From Strongyloides papillosus (lineage: Eukaryota > Nematoda > Chromadorea > Rhabditida > Strongyloididae), in assembly GCA_005656395.1 (NCBI GenBank), contig SRSI01000050.1, positions 2,294,001-2,358,000 on the forward strand: DNA of 64,000 bases, read 5' to 3'. Numbering within the stretch: the first letter of the stretch is position 1; each line of letters opens with the position of its first letter. Both the position numbers and the translations under genes were made by a program. Positions 21,780 through 33,283 of the stretch are shown in pieces. The notes below the pieces were generated by a model that saw nothing but the letters and a program-made list of their open reading frames with translations, was not told the DNA's origin and ran no database searches.

Positions 21780-23204
21780 TTATGTCTCCGTCTTATTGTT
21801 ATCCTCCTCCTTTGAAGAGGTAGAGTAATCTTGTGTTTCGATATTTGTGTCTTCATTATTATAATTACTAACCATTGAAGAGGGTTCCTCAACTTGTTCC
21901 TCATTCTCAAAAACCGTTTGTTGTGGATAATATGAATTATATGGACCTATTTGTTGTTGATATACCATACCAGGTGAGGAGGAAGGACCTATTGGATAAA
22001 TGCAATTCTCTTGTAAATGTGGTGGTGGTTGTGGTGGGGTAGGGTAAAAATGTTGATAATAGACAACTCTTCCAGGAATAAATTGTTGAGATACAAATTG
22101 TTGTTGATAAGGATTCCATGGTGGTTGTTGGTATGGTATTGATGGGTCAAATGTATAAGCAGGGAAAAAATTTCCATTATATGGTTGTTGTTGGGGATGA
22201 TGATAATAGTATGGAGGTACACTTTGAGGTGGAGGTGTTGGTGAAACAATTGTACCTTCATTATTTTCACTATTTATTTCTAATCGTTGTGATAAATCAT
22301 CACTTATCTTTCCTACTTCTTCAGCTACTTGATTATGTTCAGATGGAGTTTGAATACCAACATTATAATTACCAGCTATTGGTAGTGGTGATTGTGAATT
22401 TCCATAACATTCAAGAGGGCTTTCGTATCTTGGACTAACTGTTTCGTTTGTCAAATCACTCATTCCGCTATCATGATAAAATCCCTGTCCAGAGTGTCTT
22501 CCTTTATATCCACTTCCGTTAAATGTACGATTATCATATTGTTGAGGTGCCTGATTATTATACTCAAAATCAACAGGTGAAGAAATAGAATTTGGATATG
22601 AATAATCGGAAATATTTCCAGAGTAGTAAAATGATACATTTGATGCTCCTCTTCTTGAACGGTAACGGTTTCTCGTATCACTGAAGTGATCGCTCTTAAT
22701 CATACTATTAAACGATTCATCTGGGCATCGAGATTTTTCATTCTTCGTAATAACAACACATTTCCCCGTTTGATCAACATTATGATCCAAATTGAAGAAT
22801 GAGGCAGTGCGATGAATTAACATTCTATCGTATGAAGTCATTGGATCAAATTTTAAGGTTCTATCATCAGAATTAATAAAATTAGACAATTTCTCTTCAG
22901 TCTCCAAAAGAATTTTTCTATCTTTGATATTTTTATGTAACGTAGAGATTAAAAATTTTCTAATACTTTTCTTATTTTGATCTGTTGATACAATCGAATC
23001 ATTGGAGAAGTAATGGGAATAACTACTAGAACGACCACCGTCAGTATTGTTGGTTGAAGATGTACATGATTCAGTACGATTAGTAAAACTTCCACCTCTT
23101 AAATGTTGGTTAGTATTTTTATTTCTTTTAAAATTGTTTAAAGGCTGTTTTTGATGATTATTTGGGTGCTCAGAAGCAGGTGTCTCTTTTGATGAAATAT
23201 TCAT
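21780..23204 (-). CDS. R3H-SUZ domain RNA-binding protein (R3HDM/Encore family)
   Basis: 474 residues from the ATG at 23204. The frame extends 20 codons further upstream, but an acceptor-like TATATTTTAG ends at 23228, so those codons are probably intronic or outside a trans-splice site. An R3H domain lies at about 80-157 (RKFLISTLHKNIKDRKILLE, then FDPMTSYDRMLIHRTASFF with the Arg-x3-His core, then LDHNVDQTGKCVVI). SUZ-like residues follow (KSRCPDESFNSMI). The rest is low complexity: Ser/Asn/Tyr rich, then Pro/Gln/Tyr rich with poly-Q and poly-P runs, as in other members. The family binds single-stranded RNA in the cytoplasm and affects mRNA translation or stability. It lies 240 bp downstream of UFC1 on the same strand; an operon is possible but not shown. 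Confidence 0.85.
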   Translation of the reverse strand: MNISSKETPASEHPNNHQKQPLNNFKRNKNTNQHLRGGSFTNRTESCTSSTNNTDGGRSSSYSHYFSNDSIVSTDQNKKSIRKFLISTLHKNIKDRKILLETEEKLSNFINSDDRTLKFDPMTSYDRMLIHRTASFFNLDHNVDQTGKCVVITKNEKSRCPDESFNSMIKSDHFSDTRNRYRSRRGASNVSFYYSGNISDYSYPNSISSPVDFEYNNQAPQQYDNRTFNGSGYKGRHSGQGFYHDSGMSDLTNETVSPRYESPLECYGNSQSPLPIAGNYNVGIQTPSEHNQVAEEVGKISDDLSQRLEINSENNEGTIVSPTPPPQSVPPYYYHHPQQQPYNGNFFPAYTFDPSIPYQQPPWNPYQQQFVSQQFIPGRVVYYQHFYPTPPQPPPHLQENCIYPIGPSSSPGMVYQQQIGPYNSYYPQQTVFENEEQVEEPSSMVSNYNNEDTNIETQDYSTSSKEEDNNKTET

Positions 23205-23227
23205 TTTTAATAGTGCATTGTAAGATT

Positions 23228-23229
23228 CT
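23228..23229 (-). other. Acceptor AG, probable trans-splice or leader-intron site
   Basis: On the minus strand TATATATTTTAG precedes the R3H gene start by 24 bases. A similar ATATTTTTAG ends at 23968, 14 bases before the UFC1 start. Both suit spliced-leader addition, which is usual in nematodes; only a transcript read could prove it. Confidence 0.4.
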
Positions 23230-23443
23230 AAAATATATAATAAAAATATTGTTAACAATACCACGTCAATTATTTTTTTAGATGTAGGTAATCAATTGCG
23301 ATAATAAACGCATCAAAGTCATTAGTGATAAAAAGTTAAATTTTTCACAAACAATAATAATAACAAAGATAACTTGTTGTTATGATAATGTAATAACAAA
23401 ATTAAATTATTTATATATAACATATATGTATTATAATTAAACT

Positions 23444-23953
23444 TTATTCGCTCTTCTTTCCCTCCTTTCCAAGAACACCACGTTCAATGAGATCAGGAAT
23501 TTCAACAGCTAACCATGGACCTAATCCGAGACTGAAAGCTTGTGCAATTCCAAATTTAGGAACATTCCTAGCCCATAATGGTTTGAAGTGATCACTAAGA
23601 CAGATTTTTCCTCCACGATACATTTTAGCAGTTTTACCATCCAATTCTGGGAGTGCAATTTCTGGGGCAGTTGATGGATAAGTGATAGGGATTTCAAACT
23701 CAACATTAAACTCGTACTTAATCATATTATGATAGTACCAACATTTCCCAAACCAGCGAGTTCCATCAGCGTTAGACTCGAGGCGAAACCAATCAGAATC
23801 ATTTTGTTTGTTAATATTAATAAATGCAATCAATGCCTCATACTCCTCTTTCAACCTCTGAATCCACAAATCACCATCTCTTGGACCGGCTTTAGTTTTT
23901 AGCAAGGGAATTTTCTTGAGAGTTGCCTTGGTGTTCTCATCAAGCCCGGACAT
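23444..23953 (-). CDS. UFC1: UFM1-conjugating enzyme E2 (UFC1)
   Basis: A single exon of 169 residues, the usual size. UFC1 takes UFM1 from the E1 UBA5 and passes it to UFL1, acting mainly at the ER and on ribosomes. The match runs end to end: [17 protein letters not shown] at the start, the [10 protein letters not shown] strand, the TYPSTAPEI loop, and the catalytic cysteine in [14 protein letters not shown] (Cys116). It ends [18 protein letters not shown]. The enzyme has the short E2-like fold and lacks the extra C-terminal helices of ubiquitin E2s. Confidence 0.97.
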   Translation of the reverse strand: MSGLDENTKATLKKIPLLKTKAGPRDGDLWIQRLKEEYEALIAFININKQNDSDWFRLESNADGTRWFGKCWYYHNMIKYEFNVEFEIPITYPSTAPEIALPELDGKTAKMYRGGKICLSDHFKPLWARNVPKFGIAQAFSLGLGPWLAVEIPDLIERGVLGKEGKKSE

Positions 23954-26397
23954 TTTAGGTATAATAACTAAAAATATAGGTAAAATAACTTGTCACAAAC
24001 AATCCATTTCAACATTTGTCAATGGGTAAATGGCTGCTATTTGAAAAAAGAATTAAATAAGCAAAAACAAAAAGAATATATATTTTTTTGTTAAATCGAT
24101 AGAATGTTGATACAAACATATACTATATTTTATCGCTGTCTTCCATTGTAATTCTAATAGGCAAGTTATTTACAGATAGATAAATAAATTTGCTTTCTAA
24201 CCGAATATTCAAAGATCATATGATATAAAGACAATGTATGTATAATTTTTTTTGAATGGTATAGGTATATACAAAAAAATGATCGCAAACTATGTATATT
24301 TAGGTATACTTATTCATTATAACATTAAAAAATTGAATCATATGTTCTTTTGTAGTTTATTGCGCACTTAAAATATTATGATAATATTGTATTGGACGAT
24401 GTTTATGTAAACAAAATGGTTCCTTAGAACACTTAAGATAAAGAAAAATAAACAAAAATATTGAAAAAAAAGTGGAGAAATTTTTTAAATTAAGGTGGTA
24501 TTTGTAATTGGATACTAGGAAGATGTAGTTTAATATGAGAAATTCACTACACATCGACGCGTGTAACATTCATACTATAAATATTAACGTTCTTTCACAA
24601 CAAATTTATTAAACAGTTGTACTATTTAATAACAAACTTGGAAAAATGTCTATAAAATATGTTTAAATATTTTTAATATCACACATTTGTTATTATATTT
24701 GGTAAATTGAAAATAACAGTAAAGTAAATAATTGTTTAAAAAAGCTGTTTTTCAACAATTTAATGTACTCAAATATAGGAAAATTAGCTTTTTTTAATCA
24801 AGAAAAGGGACAAAAATCAAATAACTCTATTGTTATGTTCAAGATTTCTGTCATAAAATACCGAAAAATATATGTTTTTACCATAAATAATAACTTTTCT
24901 TGAATTTCTATAAGATATACATAATCATTTTTATATTTATAAAATATTTTTATAAAATATATACATGAAAGAATGTTTATAACTTTATTACTAAATTTTA
25001 TTGCTTACATATAATAACTAGCACCAAATAAAAACATTTCCAACACAAATTGTGAATTGATTAATTTATCTAAGTCATTTTTATTACTTTTCATGTTGAA
25101 AAAATTCCATTTTAAGTTATAAAATATTCATATTTATTACTAATATACTTCCAGTAAGTATTCACATCTTCTTGCCACAATATTAAACTAGATTCCAGAC
25201 TAAAAAGTAGAATGAAATTTCATATTTAGTGGAAATAATATATAGTTTACGGTGTTTATTTCAGTTATCATGCAACAAAAAGGGAATTATGAATTAAACT
25301 TTAATAGAAATTTATGATTATTATACTGATAGAGGAAGAATTTAATCGAATTTTATATTGAAGGTAAATATTGTACGTATTTTATTTCATAAATATATAG
25401 AATTAACAATAAATATCAAAAATGATTAATTCCATGATAAAAAATTAGTTTTTTTATATATGTGTTTTATCTAGAAATATTATTAAAATAAACAAAAGAT
25501 ATCAAGTTTTAATAAAAAACTTCTAAGTAATGGATTCCGTAATGTATAAATACTTTAGTTTGTTATAATCATCGATAAAGATGGATACAATGAGGAAAAT
25601 GCTGTAAAAATTGATAAGTTATAAAATTTTTAAAATATCTTTAATTTATATAGAGAAAAAAAGGCAGATTGAAGTGAGGTAAAATATTTTTTTCAAAATA
25701 AAAGCTAATACCTTCATTCTACGAAATACATTCGTTACCGTGCTATATTTAGAAAATAAATCCCCACGCACCATACGCACACAAGTTAAAAAACATGTGT
25801 CATAGTTATTAACAAATAAACTAATTAGAGTTTAAAATAACCAGGTGAAAATTTAAGCATCAGGGTATACAGAAGCTGAGTTGTAAAAAACCTTCATCAA
25901 TATTAAAACTATCATTCATGTTATGGAATACATAAAAGTAAATGTTTACACTCAATTTTTTATATATCTATTTATAGTTTTTATCAAATTTTTTTTGCAA
26001 GAACTATTTACCATTAATCTAAAAAAATGGAACGACATAACTTTCCCCGTTACCAATTCATTCAATGTTTACTTGCCCATCAAATCACATATTAATCAAA
26101 TTAATAGTACTTTCTATTTATATATCTTTTTTTTATTTTCTAAAAATAATTTCTAAAAATACAACCCACCTTAAACTATCTTACGGTTTCTTGAAAACAA
26201 AAATTAAAAACCATGATCTGAAGGAGATAATTTCACTCTCCCGAAATCCTACAAAGATACACAATCCCATGCGGAATAATATGATGTCTTAAACAGAATG
26301 TTAGGTCAAGCACAAGATAATAATAAGCGTTTAAAATATATTGTAATTTCTCCTATAAAAATTGTTTCTTAAGAATTTAATTAATGTTCATAATAAG
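23954..26397. other. Gene-free interval between UFC1 and ZCCHC8
   Basis: About 2.4 kb, very AT rich, between divergent genes and presumably holding both promoters. No open frame longer than about 80 codons looks coding, and no RNA gene was recognised. The last 200 bp before 26398 include a short upstream ATG frame (26384-26401). Confidence 0.5.
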
Positions 26398-27585
26398 ATG
26401 ATGGTTACTAAGAACCCTTCTGGAAGTATGGACAACCCTATAGTGGTAGATGATGACTCTACCATATACACTGTAGAGGATGACTTTCTGGATGATGATT
26501 TTTTTGTAGATGATTCAAATAGAACATTAGAGGTTGAAGAAAATGAAATCCAACCAGTGTAAGTTTAAATAAATTTTTTTATTATGTATTTCCCAATTTT
26601 TAGAGTAGCACAAACAAGTTATAGAAATGTTTATACATCTACAGGTACGTTACTGCCAAAAAGCACAAGTAGAAATGCTCCTGTATGTTTTAATTGTGAT
26701 GGAGCACATATCCTAGCTAAGTGCCCATTTCCGAAAGATGAGAAAAAAATTAAAGCTTCCCTGTCAATAAATAGAAGTAAGAAGAATAATATGAATAATC
26801 GTTATCACGATGAATCTAATGAATCAAAGTACATACCAGGAGAATTGTCTAGAGAATTACGAGATGCCTTAGATATTGATGAGTGTGACTTACCTCCATG
26901 GATTCATAGAATGAGAGTTAAAGGTATAGTACAAGGGTACCCTCCTGAATTACTTCTCGATGCACTAGAGAATGATGAAGAAACACTTGACTTTCATGCT
27001 GGTAATGAGATTGATGATGCATGCCCTATTCCGTCTAAAAAAAGAAAGGTTAAAACAAATGAGAAAGAGGATTTAACGTTACCCCCTAAAATTAATCCAA
27101 ATAAGATATTTGACATCCCTGGGTACAATAAATTCCTACCCAGAGGAGCTCCCACTCCTCCAGGACCTAATTATCGTATCCCACACTTCGGGGACTTCAT
27201 GTATAACTTAGATGAAATGATATTCGATAACTTCTGCCAACACCATAGAATATCTGAATATGAACTAGCATACAGACATAAAAAGCGTAATGAAAAAAAT
27301 TACGCAAGTCTAGAAAGTAGAGAGAAAGAAGAGACAAAAAGTAGTGACTCACCAGTTGATGAGGACTACGATAACTCATTCTATGATGACACCGTAGGTC
27401 GTAGCGTTGTTGAAGAAAATTCAGGGACAATAGTTGTTAATTCTCACGAGCATTTCAAAACACCAACAGATGAGAGACCTTCATTGAAGAATTTTACAGT
27501 TGGTATCCAACCCTTTGAAGCGAGAGAAGAGTCAATAGAAAGAGGATTTCTTAAAAAAATTAGATCTCTTATAAAAAAAGATTAA
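26398..27585 (+). CDS. ZCCHC8: ZCCHC8 homologue (CCHC zinc knuckle plus PSP domain)
   Basis: Exons 26398-26558 and 26604-27585, with a 45-bp intron whose split valine codon joins in frame, give 380 residues. After an acidic N-terminal stretch (DDDSTIYTVEDDFLDDDFF), a CCHC knuckle is seen at about 76-89 (CFNCDGAHILAKC, i.e. C-x2-C-x4-H-x4-C). The PSP domain follows at about 124-165 (YIPGELSRELRDALDI, then DLPPWIHRMRVKGIVQGYPP). A Pro/Gly segment (RGAPTPPGPNYRIPHF) and a charged tail ending FLKKIRSLIKKD complete it. ZCCHC8 is the scaffold of the nuclear exosome targeting (NEXT) complex with MTR4 and RBM7. PSP domains also occur in SF3b145, but the knuckle-PSP order fits ZCCHC8. Confidence 0.85.
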
Positions 27586-28063
27586 TAACTGTATTATGAG
27601 TTAATGACTTTATTTAATAATTAACCTTAGGGGTTTTTTGTTTTGATGATTTTTTCTAATGCAAACATGAGTATACAAGAACGTAACCCCTTGATTACGT
27701 AACGATAATTGCAACGTATCTTAATGCTTAATGGTAACATCTATGATAATTTTTTATTGTTATATTATATGGATTAAATTTTTTTAATAGTTTTTTTCTA
27801 AATTGTTTTGTAAATATTTTATGGTTATGAACTCATGGTAGCATATTTAAATTTGGTTTGTTTTTTTTTGTAAAATAAAAGATAAATTAGAAAATGGTGT
27901 AGTAAAATATTATTCATGTAGTAGTAAAGAAAATTATCTTATAATGATGACAATATATAAGTGATGGAGAAAATAATGATAAAATGGAACGTGAGTAGGT
28001 GCTTACTTTAGTCCTATTTTTGATAAGAATATTAAAATATCAAATAATGAAATTATTGAATAA
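27586..28063. other. Intergenic interval between convergent genes
   Basis: About 480 bp between the 3' ends of ZCCHC8 and the HutF-like gene. AT-rich 3' flanking sequence only; no feature seen. Confidence 0.5.
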
Positions 28064-29425
28064 TTAACTAGAACTATATAACATTTTCCCATTAACGTAT
28101 ACAGTTCCAATTTCCTTATTATCACAGGAGAATATAATAGAATCACTAATATCATCTTGATTTTTTGTCTCTCTCATAACAGTTGATTTTAACTTAATTG
28201 TAACAAAGTCAAGTTTAAAACCTTTCTCAAGTTTACCAACTGTCTTATCTATTCCTAAACTTTTACCACCATTTTCGGTTAAAATATGTATCAATTTATC
28301 GGCCTCAAATCTCCCATGGTTTCTATTGTTATTTTTTAAGTGTTGTCCAAATGCTAACCATCTAGCTTCTTCTAACATTGATATTCTATTGTTACAATCA
28401 CTTCCAATAACAATATGATCTTCAGCATCAAGTAAAGGTATGCTATCACCAAGGTAACCCTCTGTTAATGGACAAACACAAATCTTCGTATTATTCCTTT
28501 TCAACTCATCCATTATCTTTCTCGTAGTAAAAGAACAATGGATGGCTGTTAAATTTACCGGACCAAGAGTCTTAAAATTTTCAACCAATATTTCACTAGG
28601 TCTCTTACAAAGGTACTTCATACAATCCTCTATCTCTTTAGGTTGTTCTTCCATATGAATGTGTAATGGGAGATTTTTCTCCTTACAATATAACCATAAT
28701 TTTTTAAAACTATTCTCATCAACCGCTCTTATACTATGTGCTGCAACCCCAAGTGATACGTTATCATTTTTTATTGTTTTCTTTAAATTATTAAGATGAC
28801 CAATAAATTCATCCACTATACATTCGAAATGTCTTTGAGGTTGACTTAATTCTTCGGAACGATTTAAACCAGGAAATGTGTATAATGTCACAATCAGGAC
28901 AAGGCGAATTCCAGTCTCAACTGCAGCTTCGATAACAGCCTTATCGAGGTTGAAATTTTTTTCATTAACATTTGAATGGTGAAGGTAATGAAACTCCCCA
29001 ACAGTTGTAATTCCAGCTTCAATCATCTCTTTAAATGTTGTCTTACAAAAATACAACATCTTTTTATAATCAATATTTTGTATTAAGGAGTACATGTTAT
29101 CTCTCCATTTCCAGAAATTTTCTTCACCAGGTGTACCTATACAACTTTTTCCCCTAAGAAACCTGTGAAAACTGTGACTATGGCAATTAATAAAACCAGG
29201 AAGTACAATCTTATCAATAAAAATCATTAATCAGATTAGAATAGAAAATCGACATACCTGATCCTGAAGCATAACAACATCCAATTTTTCTTTCTCCGTC
29301 AACTCATTAAACGGAACAACCTCCTCAATAACCCCATCATTATTAGCCTTAATAGCAAAATTCTTCAAAAATCCCCCCTCATTCCATATAAAAGGAGCAG
29401 ATAAAATTTTTCTCCTAGGAAGCAT
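28064..29425 (-). CDS. HutF-type formiminoglutamate deiminase (amidohydrolase)
   Basis: Exons 29258-29425 and 28064-29209 (minus strand, 48-bp intron) give 437 residues. The family hydrolyses N-formimino-L-glutamate to N-formyl-L-glutamate and ammonia in one route of histidine breakdown. Signatures in order: the metal pair HSH in LPGFINCHSHSFHRFLRG; FWKWRDNMY; EMIEAGITTVGEFHYLHH; AAHSIRAV; HIHMEEQPKEIEDC; and the metal-binding Asp in IGSDCNNRISMLEEARWL. The HutF-specific EFHYLHH and HIHxxEQ patterns favour this over guanine deaminase or imidazolonepropionase. Splicing and codon use look native. It starts 332 bp from the divergent gene at 29758. Confidence 0.8.
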
Positions 29426-29757
29426 ATTATTATCTTTACAACATTAAAAATTTAAACAACATATAAAATCAAAATATTTTTATCACTTTCTTTTTCAAGG
29501 TAACAACCATTCTATTATAATTTTAAAACAAAAAAAATTAACTTTTTCAAGGCAAATAAGACTACAAGATGTGTCAAAAAAAAAGTGATCTTTAAACTTT
29601 TATTGAAATATATGACATTACATTTGATGAAAATAATTTTGAAGGAAAACGCTAGCCCAATTTTTTGAAAAATGTTCTTTATGATGGTGTTATTTAATTA
29701 AATATAAAAAAGGTTTTTGAGAAGTTTTTTGGGTAGTTTTTTTGACTGTTGTTGAGG
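29426..29757. promoter_or_regulatory. Shared promoter region of two divergent genes
   Basis: 332 bp separate the start codons of the HutF-like gene (minus) and the kinesin-like gene (plus). AT-rich, with no clear TATA box or other motif that could be defended. Confidence 0.4.
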
Positions 29758-31332
29758 ATGCCTTTTACGAGAGAGGATTGTGTGAAGTTTTTTGAGAATC
29801 CTGAGGAAACTCATCCTGTTGTGAGGGAGTTACTTCCTACGAAATGGGCACTTCAGAAATCGTGTCTTTTTATTTCATTTTACGACTTCCAATCGTTTAT
29901 TCTTAATCAATTAAAGGATGATCTAAGACCTCTTCTACCTCAAATTTTGATTGCATCTCTTGGAGAGGCACAAGTTGTATGTTTTTATATTTTAAAATTC
30001 CTCTAAATTTTATTTTAGGTTGAACCTGAATCACATCTACATATAGATGTCCGTGGTGGAATAATCCACAACAATGTATTATATGACTTAAAATTCTCCC
30101 ATAATCCAAAAAATGGTTTAGTTGCATCAGTGGGAAAAATTTTTGATGAATGGATAAATACTACGTCTCCAAACTTTTTTAACATATCTGTACAAAATTT
30201 TGATGACTTAGAACTTTGTTTAAATACATTCATTGAGACTACAGATGCAATTCAAATGTTGTTACCGAAGACAAAAAATGAATGTCCAAAGATTTATATT
30301 GTTGATTTTATTAAGGAAAATGTAGGTGATGATAGAAGATATAATTTCAAGAGGATAATACTTGTTGATATACCATGCTCCAGGAACTCACAGAGGGGAT
30401 TAGAAATTTTGTCATGGCTTCAAAGTGAACACATTTCTAATGCTAAGAAATGTAGAGATAAAATAAATCACGATCCGCTTTATTGTGCTATGGAAGGTTT
30501 TCTTGCCAAAAATATGTCTACAATAATTAGTTTATCCTCAGACGATGAGAAATTAATTAGTGAATTTGGTAAAGTTAAAAAAAAGTTTTCAAAAATGAAA
30601 GTACGTTGTAGGATGGATGATACAATAAGCGTTAGGAAATATAATGAATCATGGTACAATGCTTTGTATAAAATTAGGACAATATGCTTCCTGGGTAAAG
30701 ATTTAACATATGTCTCTGCTGTAACAGGAAAAGAAGGAAAAAAGAAAAGGAAGGTCTCTCTCATCAAGAAGATAGAAAATACGCTCAATGATATTATAGA
30801 AAAATTTGAAGATTCAGAGTTACAACATGATCTTGGATTAAAGAATCATAGAATATTTGAGTCAATAATTGGTATGAGTGTTGACAAATCACTTTTATCA
30901 CTAATATATGATGTAAAGCGTCATATTATGTGTATTGATAAAAGATTGATTTCTCATATAAAGGATGATGAATTTTATAAGTTATTTACTACTGATGAGG
31001 AGTCAGATGCAGATTCATCGACTGAGTTTTCTACAACTATTGATAATGACTCAGATGATTCGATATTTGAGGCAATGTATGATGAATTCGAGGATGAAAT
31101 TGATGAAGAACTATATGATTATCAACATGGTGATTGGGATATGAGTATTGAACATTTAATTCAATCATTTATTGAAGATACTAATTTTGGATCAACAGAT
31201 TCCCTTTCTGATATAATTGAAAGAGCTTGCCCTAATATTAGAGAAGAGTATGCTTTCATTAGTGAGGTAATGAAAGATGATAAAAAAGAGTTTGATGGTG
31301 AAAAGTTTGAAACTCTTATTAATAAAAAGTAA
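29758..31332 (+). CDS. Uncharacterised 510-aa protein; possible degenerate kinesin motor
   Basis: Exons 29758-29976 and 30019-31332 (42-bp intron) give 510 residues. The start is the first ATG in frame. The middle part weakly follows the second half of a kinesin motor. FKRIILVDIPCSRNSQRGLE stands where switch II (LVDLAGSE) is expected. NHDPLYCAMEGFLAKN follows where the HIPYRDSKLTRLL helix is expected, then MSTIISLSSDDEKLISEFGK where the last core strand and helix would be. No P-loop (GxxxxGKT/S) is present, so it would not bind ATP in the usual way. The C-terminal third is acidic (EFEDEIDEELYD and similar) with helical, coiled-coil-like segments. The family call is tentative; otherwise this is a nematode protein of unknown role. 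Confidence 0.4.
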
Positions 31333-32229
31333 TTTAATTTTTTTTGTCAATTGTAAATAATGTAATTGGTGATAATATAAATAGAATCTAATAAAAATAC
31401 TTGCAAGATCTTTGCGTGTAATTAAAATTAATTAATATTTTCTAAAACTGTACTTTAATATTTGTAAATATAATTCGTCTTAATTATTCATTTCCTTATG
31501 AAGATTTTTGTTATTTTCGATTAACAGATTGAAATTACTTCCGAAATACACGTCATGGAATGTTCTAACATCAGATGTCGCATTTTTATAAACTCACTTA
31601 AATCATGATAACAAAATCCAAACAAATTTGTTATTATAATTTTCACCCTTTATGAAATTTAGATAAATTCCAAAATATACATAAATCTTAATTAAAATTT
31701 ATCAACATCATTAAAATGCAACATTAAAACAAATAACAAGCTATTTTTATTTATCAATTTACCTTCATTAAATAGATAAATTAAACATAGATAATATATC
31801 AAAAATTATCGATAAAATTTATTTATTTTTTGAAAAATAATTCAAATATATTTGAAAATTTATAAAATTTTATGATACACATATTAATGTACTTGAAAAA
31901 AAAGACAATAATCATGTGTTTTTTATTGATAAAACAATTTTTTCAATTTAAATAAGCAATAACGATTAAATTTTTGATATAGATAAATCGAGGATCTCAA
32001 AAATCGAGAGTATACCATAGATTAACATTACAAAGATTCATTATTTCCTTCAAAAATTTAGATTTTCATATTTTGATAGAAAATTTACTTATAAATTATA
32101 TGACAAATTTTATTAATATATAGTGTTGAATATATATTAATAAATTTTTATATGTATATATAGGGAAAATAAATAAGATTCTTATCAATTATATATATAC
32201 ATTTTTTTTGTTTTGTTATAATATTTATT
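31333..32229. other. Gene-free interval
   Basis: About 900 bp of AT-rich DNA between two plus-strand genes. TATA-rich tracts lie at 32145-32205 ahead of the next start codon. No gene or RNA feature seen. Confidence 0.5.
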
Positions 32230-33012
32230 ATGAATAATCAAACGTTAACTCACAAGTCAACAGAGGAGACGTTGAAGAAATTAGTTGACCAACAACAGGG
32301 TCTTGTTGATGATTTGAAAAATGTTATAAGAAGTGTCAATGACTTGTCGAATGACGTTACAAATGGATTGAAGTCAATTTTGATAATTCTCGTCATTATT
32401 ATTATTGCTATATTGTTTGAGGAAATAGTAAGAGTTTGTATTTATACAAGAAATAAGAGAAGAAAGAAAAATTTCATGAAGGAACAAGTTGTCTTGGATA
32501 CAGTTTCATCAATCGCCTCCACAACATCACTAAAAAATTTGAATTCTAATAAGACTCGTTTTAAATGGAAAGTAAAAAATGAAGGCAAACCTTCTAAATC
32601 TACGAGTGTTAACACAAATGATGTAAAGATAGAGGAAACACAACAAACTGGAAAAAGTAAAGATACAAGTAATGATATAATCACCAACAAGAATAGTATC
32701 AAAGAAAGTACCAGTTCATCAAGTGAGTATAAAACGAAGGTTAAATCAGATAATGAGAGTAAAGATTTAACATCCAAAACCGAAAATGCACCAAGAGAGG
32801 TAAACTTTTTTGCTCCACCAAAACCGTCGGATTCCTCAACTGCCGATACAAGACTGACTCTGTCTTCTGATCCATCACTACCACCACATTTGAATAAAAA
32901 AAATCAATTTAAATATGGTAACAAACAGGTTGTTGATTCTTTGTTAATGTCACGAAGTCCCAATCAAGAAATGTACCCATCAGTCTCCTCAACAAACTCT
33001 TATGCTGGTTAA
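32230..33012 (+). CDS. Single-pass membrane protein with Ser/Thr-rich tail, unknown function (260 aa)
   Basis: A single exon. Residues 11-47 form a charged helical, coiled-coil-like segment (LKKLVDQQQGLVDDLKNVIR). One transmembrane helix follows at about 48-68 (LKSILIILVIIIIAILFEE) and then a basic stop-transfer stretch (YTRNKRRKKNF), which suggests a short outside or lumenal N-terminus. The remaining 180 residues are hydrophilic, rich in Ser, Thr, Lys and Asn, and end in a Pro/Ser segment. There is no signal peptide and no recognised domain. Confidence 0.65.
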   Translation: MNNQTLTHKSTEETLKKLVDQQQGLVDDLKNVIRSVNDLSNDVTNGLKSILIILVIIIIAILFEEIVRVCIYTRNKRRKKNFMKEQVVLDTVSSIASTTSLKNLNSNKTRFKWKVKNEGKPSKSTSVNTNDVKIEETQQTGKSKDTSNDIITNKNSIKESTSSSSEYKTKVKSDNESKDLTSKTENAPREVNFFAPPKPSDSSTADTRLTLSSDPSLPPHLNKKNQFKYGNKQVVDSLLMSRSPNQEMYPSVSSTNSYAG

Positions 33013-33283
33013 GGAAATTTGGATAATATCAATAATTTATAGTATCAATAAATTTTAATATGTAAACAAAATAATTTTTTATGTGCTTAGTAAACTATTT
33101 TATTTAACAATAAGTAAAAGTACATGTTGAAATAAACCTTTATTTTTTGAAAAAGTTTTCACAATATTTTTATCTATCGTTTTATTTAATCTCTAAGATT
33201 TATCGTACTTAAAATAGACAAAGTAAATGTATTATTAATCTTATTTGACGTATATATATAAATATATCACAACACTCATAGAT

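Noticed and set aside
21937..22438. His/Tyr/Met-rich frames opposite or beside the Pro/Gln-rich part of the R3H gene
   Set aside because: Shadow frames of low-complexity codons; no start context or splice structure.
25923..26292. Two overlapping 75-codon frames before ZCCHC8
   Set aside because: Phe/Ile/Lys-rich composition expected by chance in this AT-rich DNA, with no supported family.
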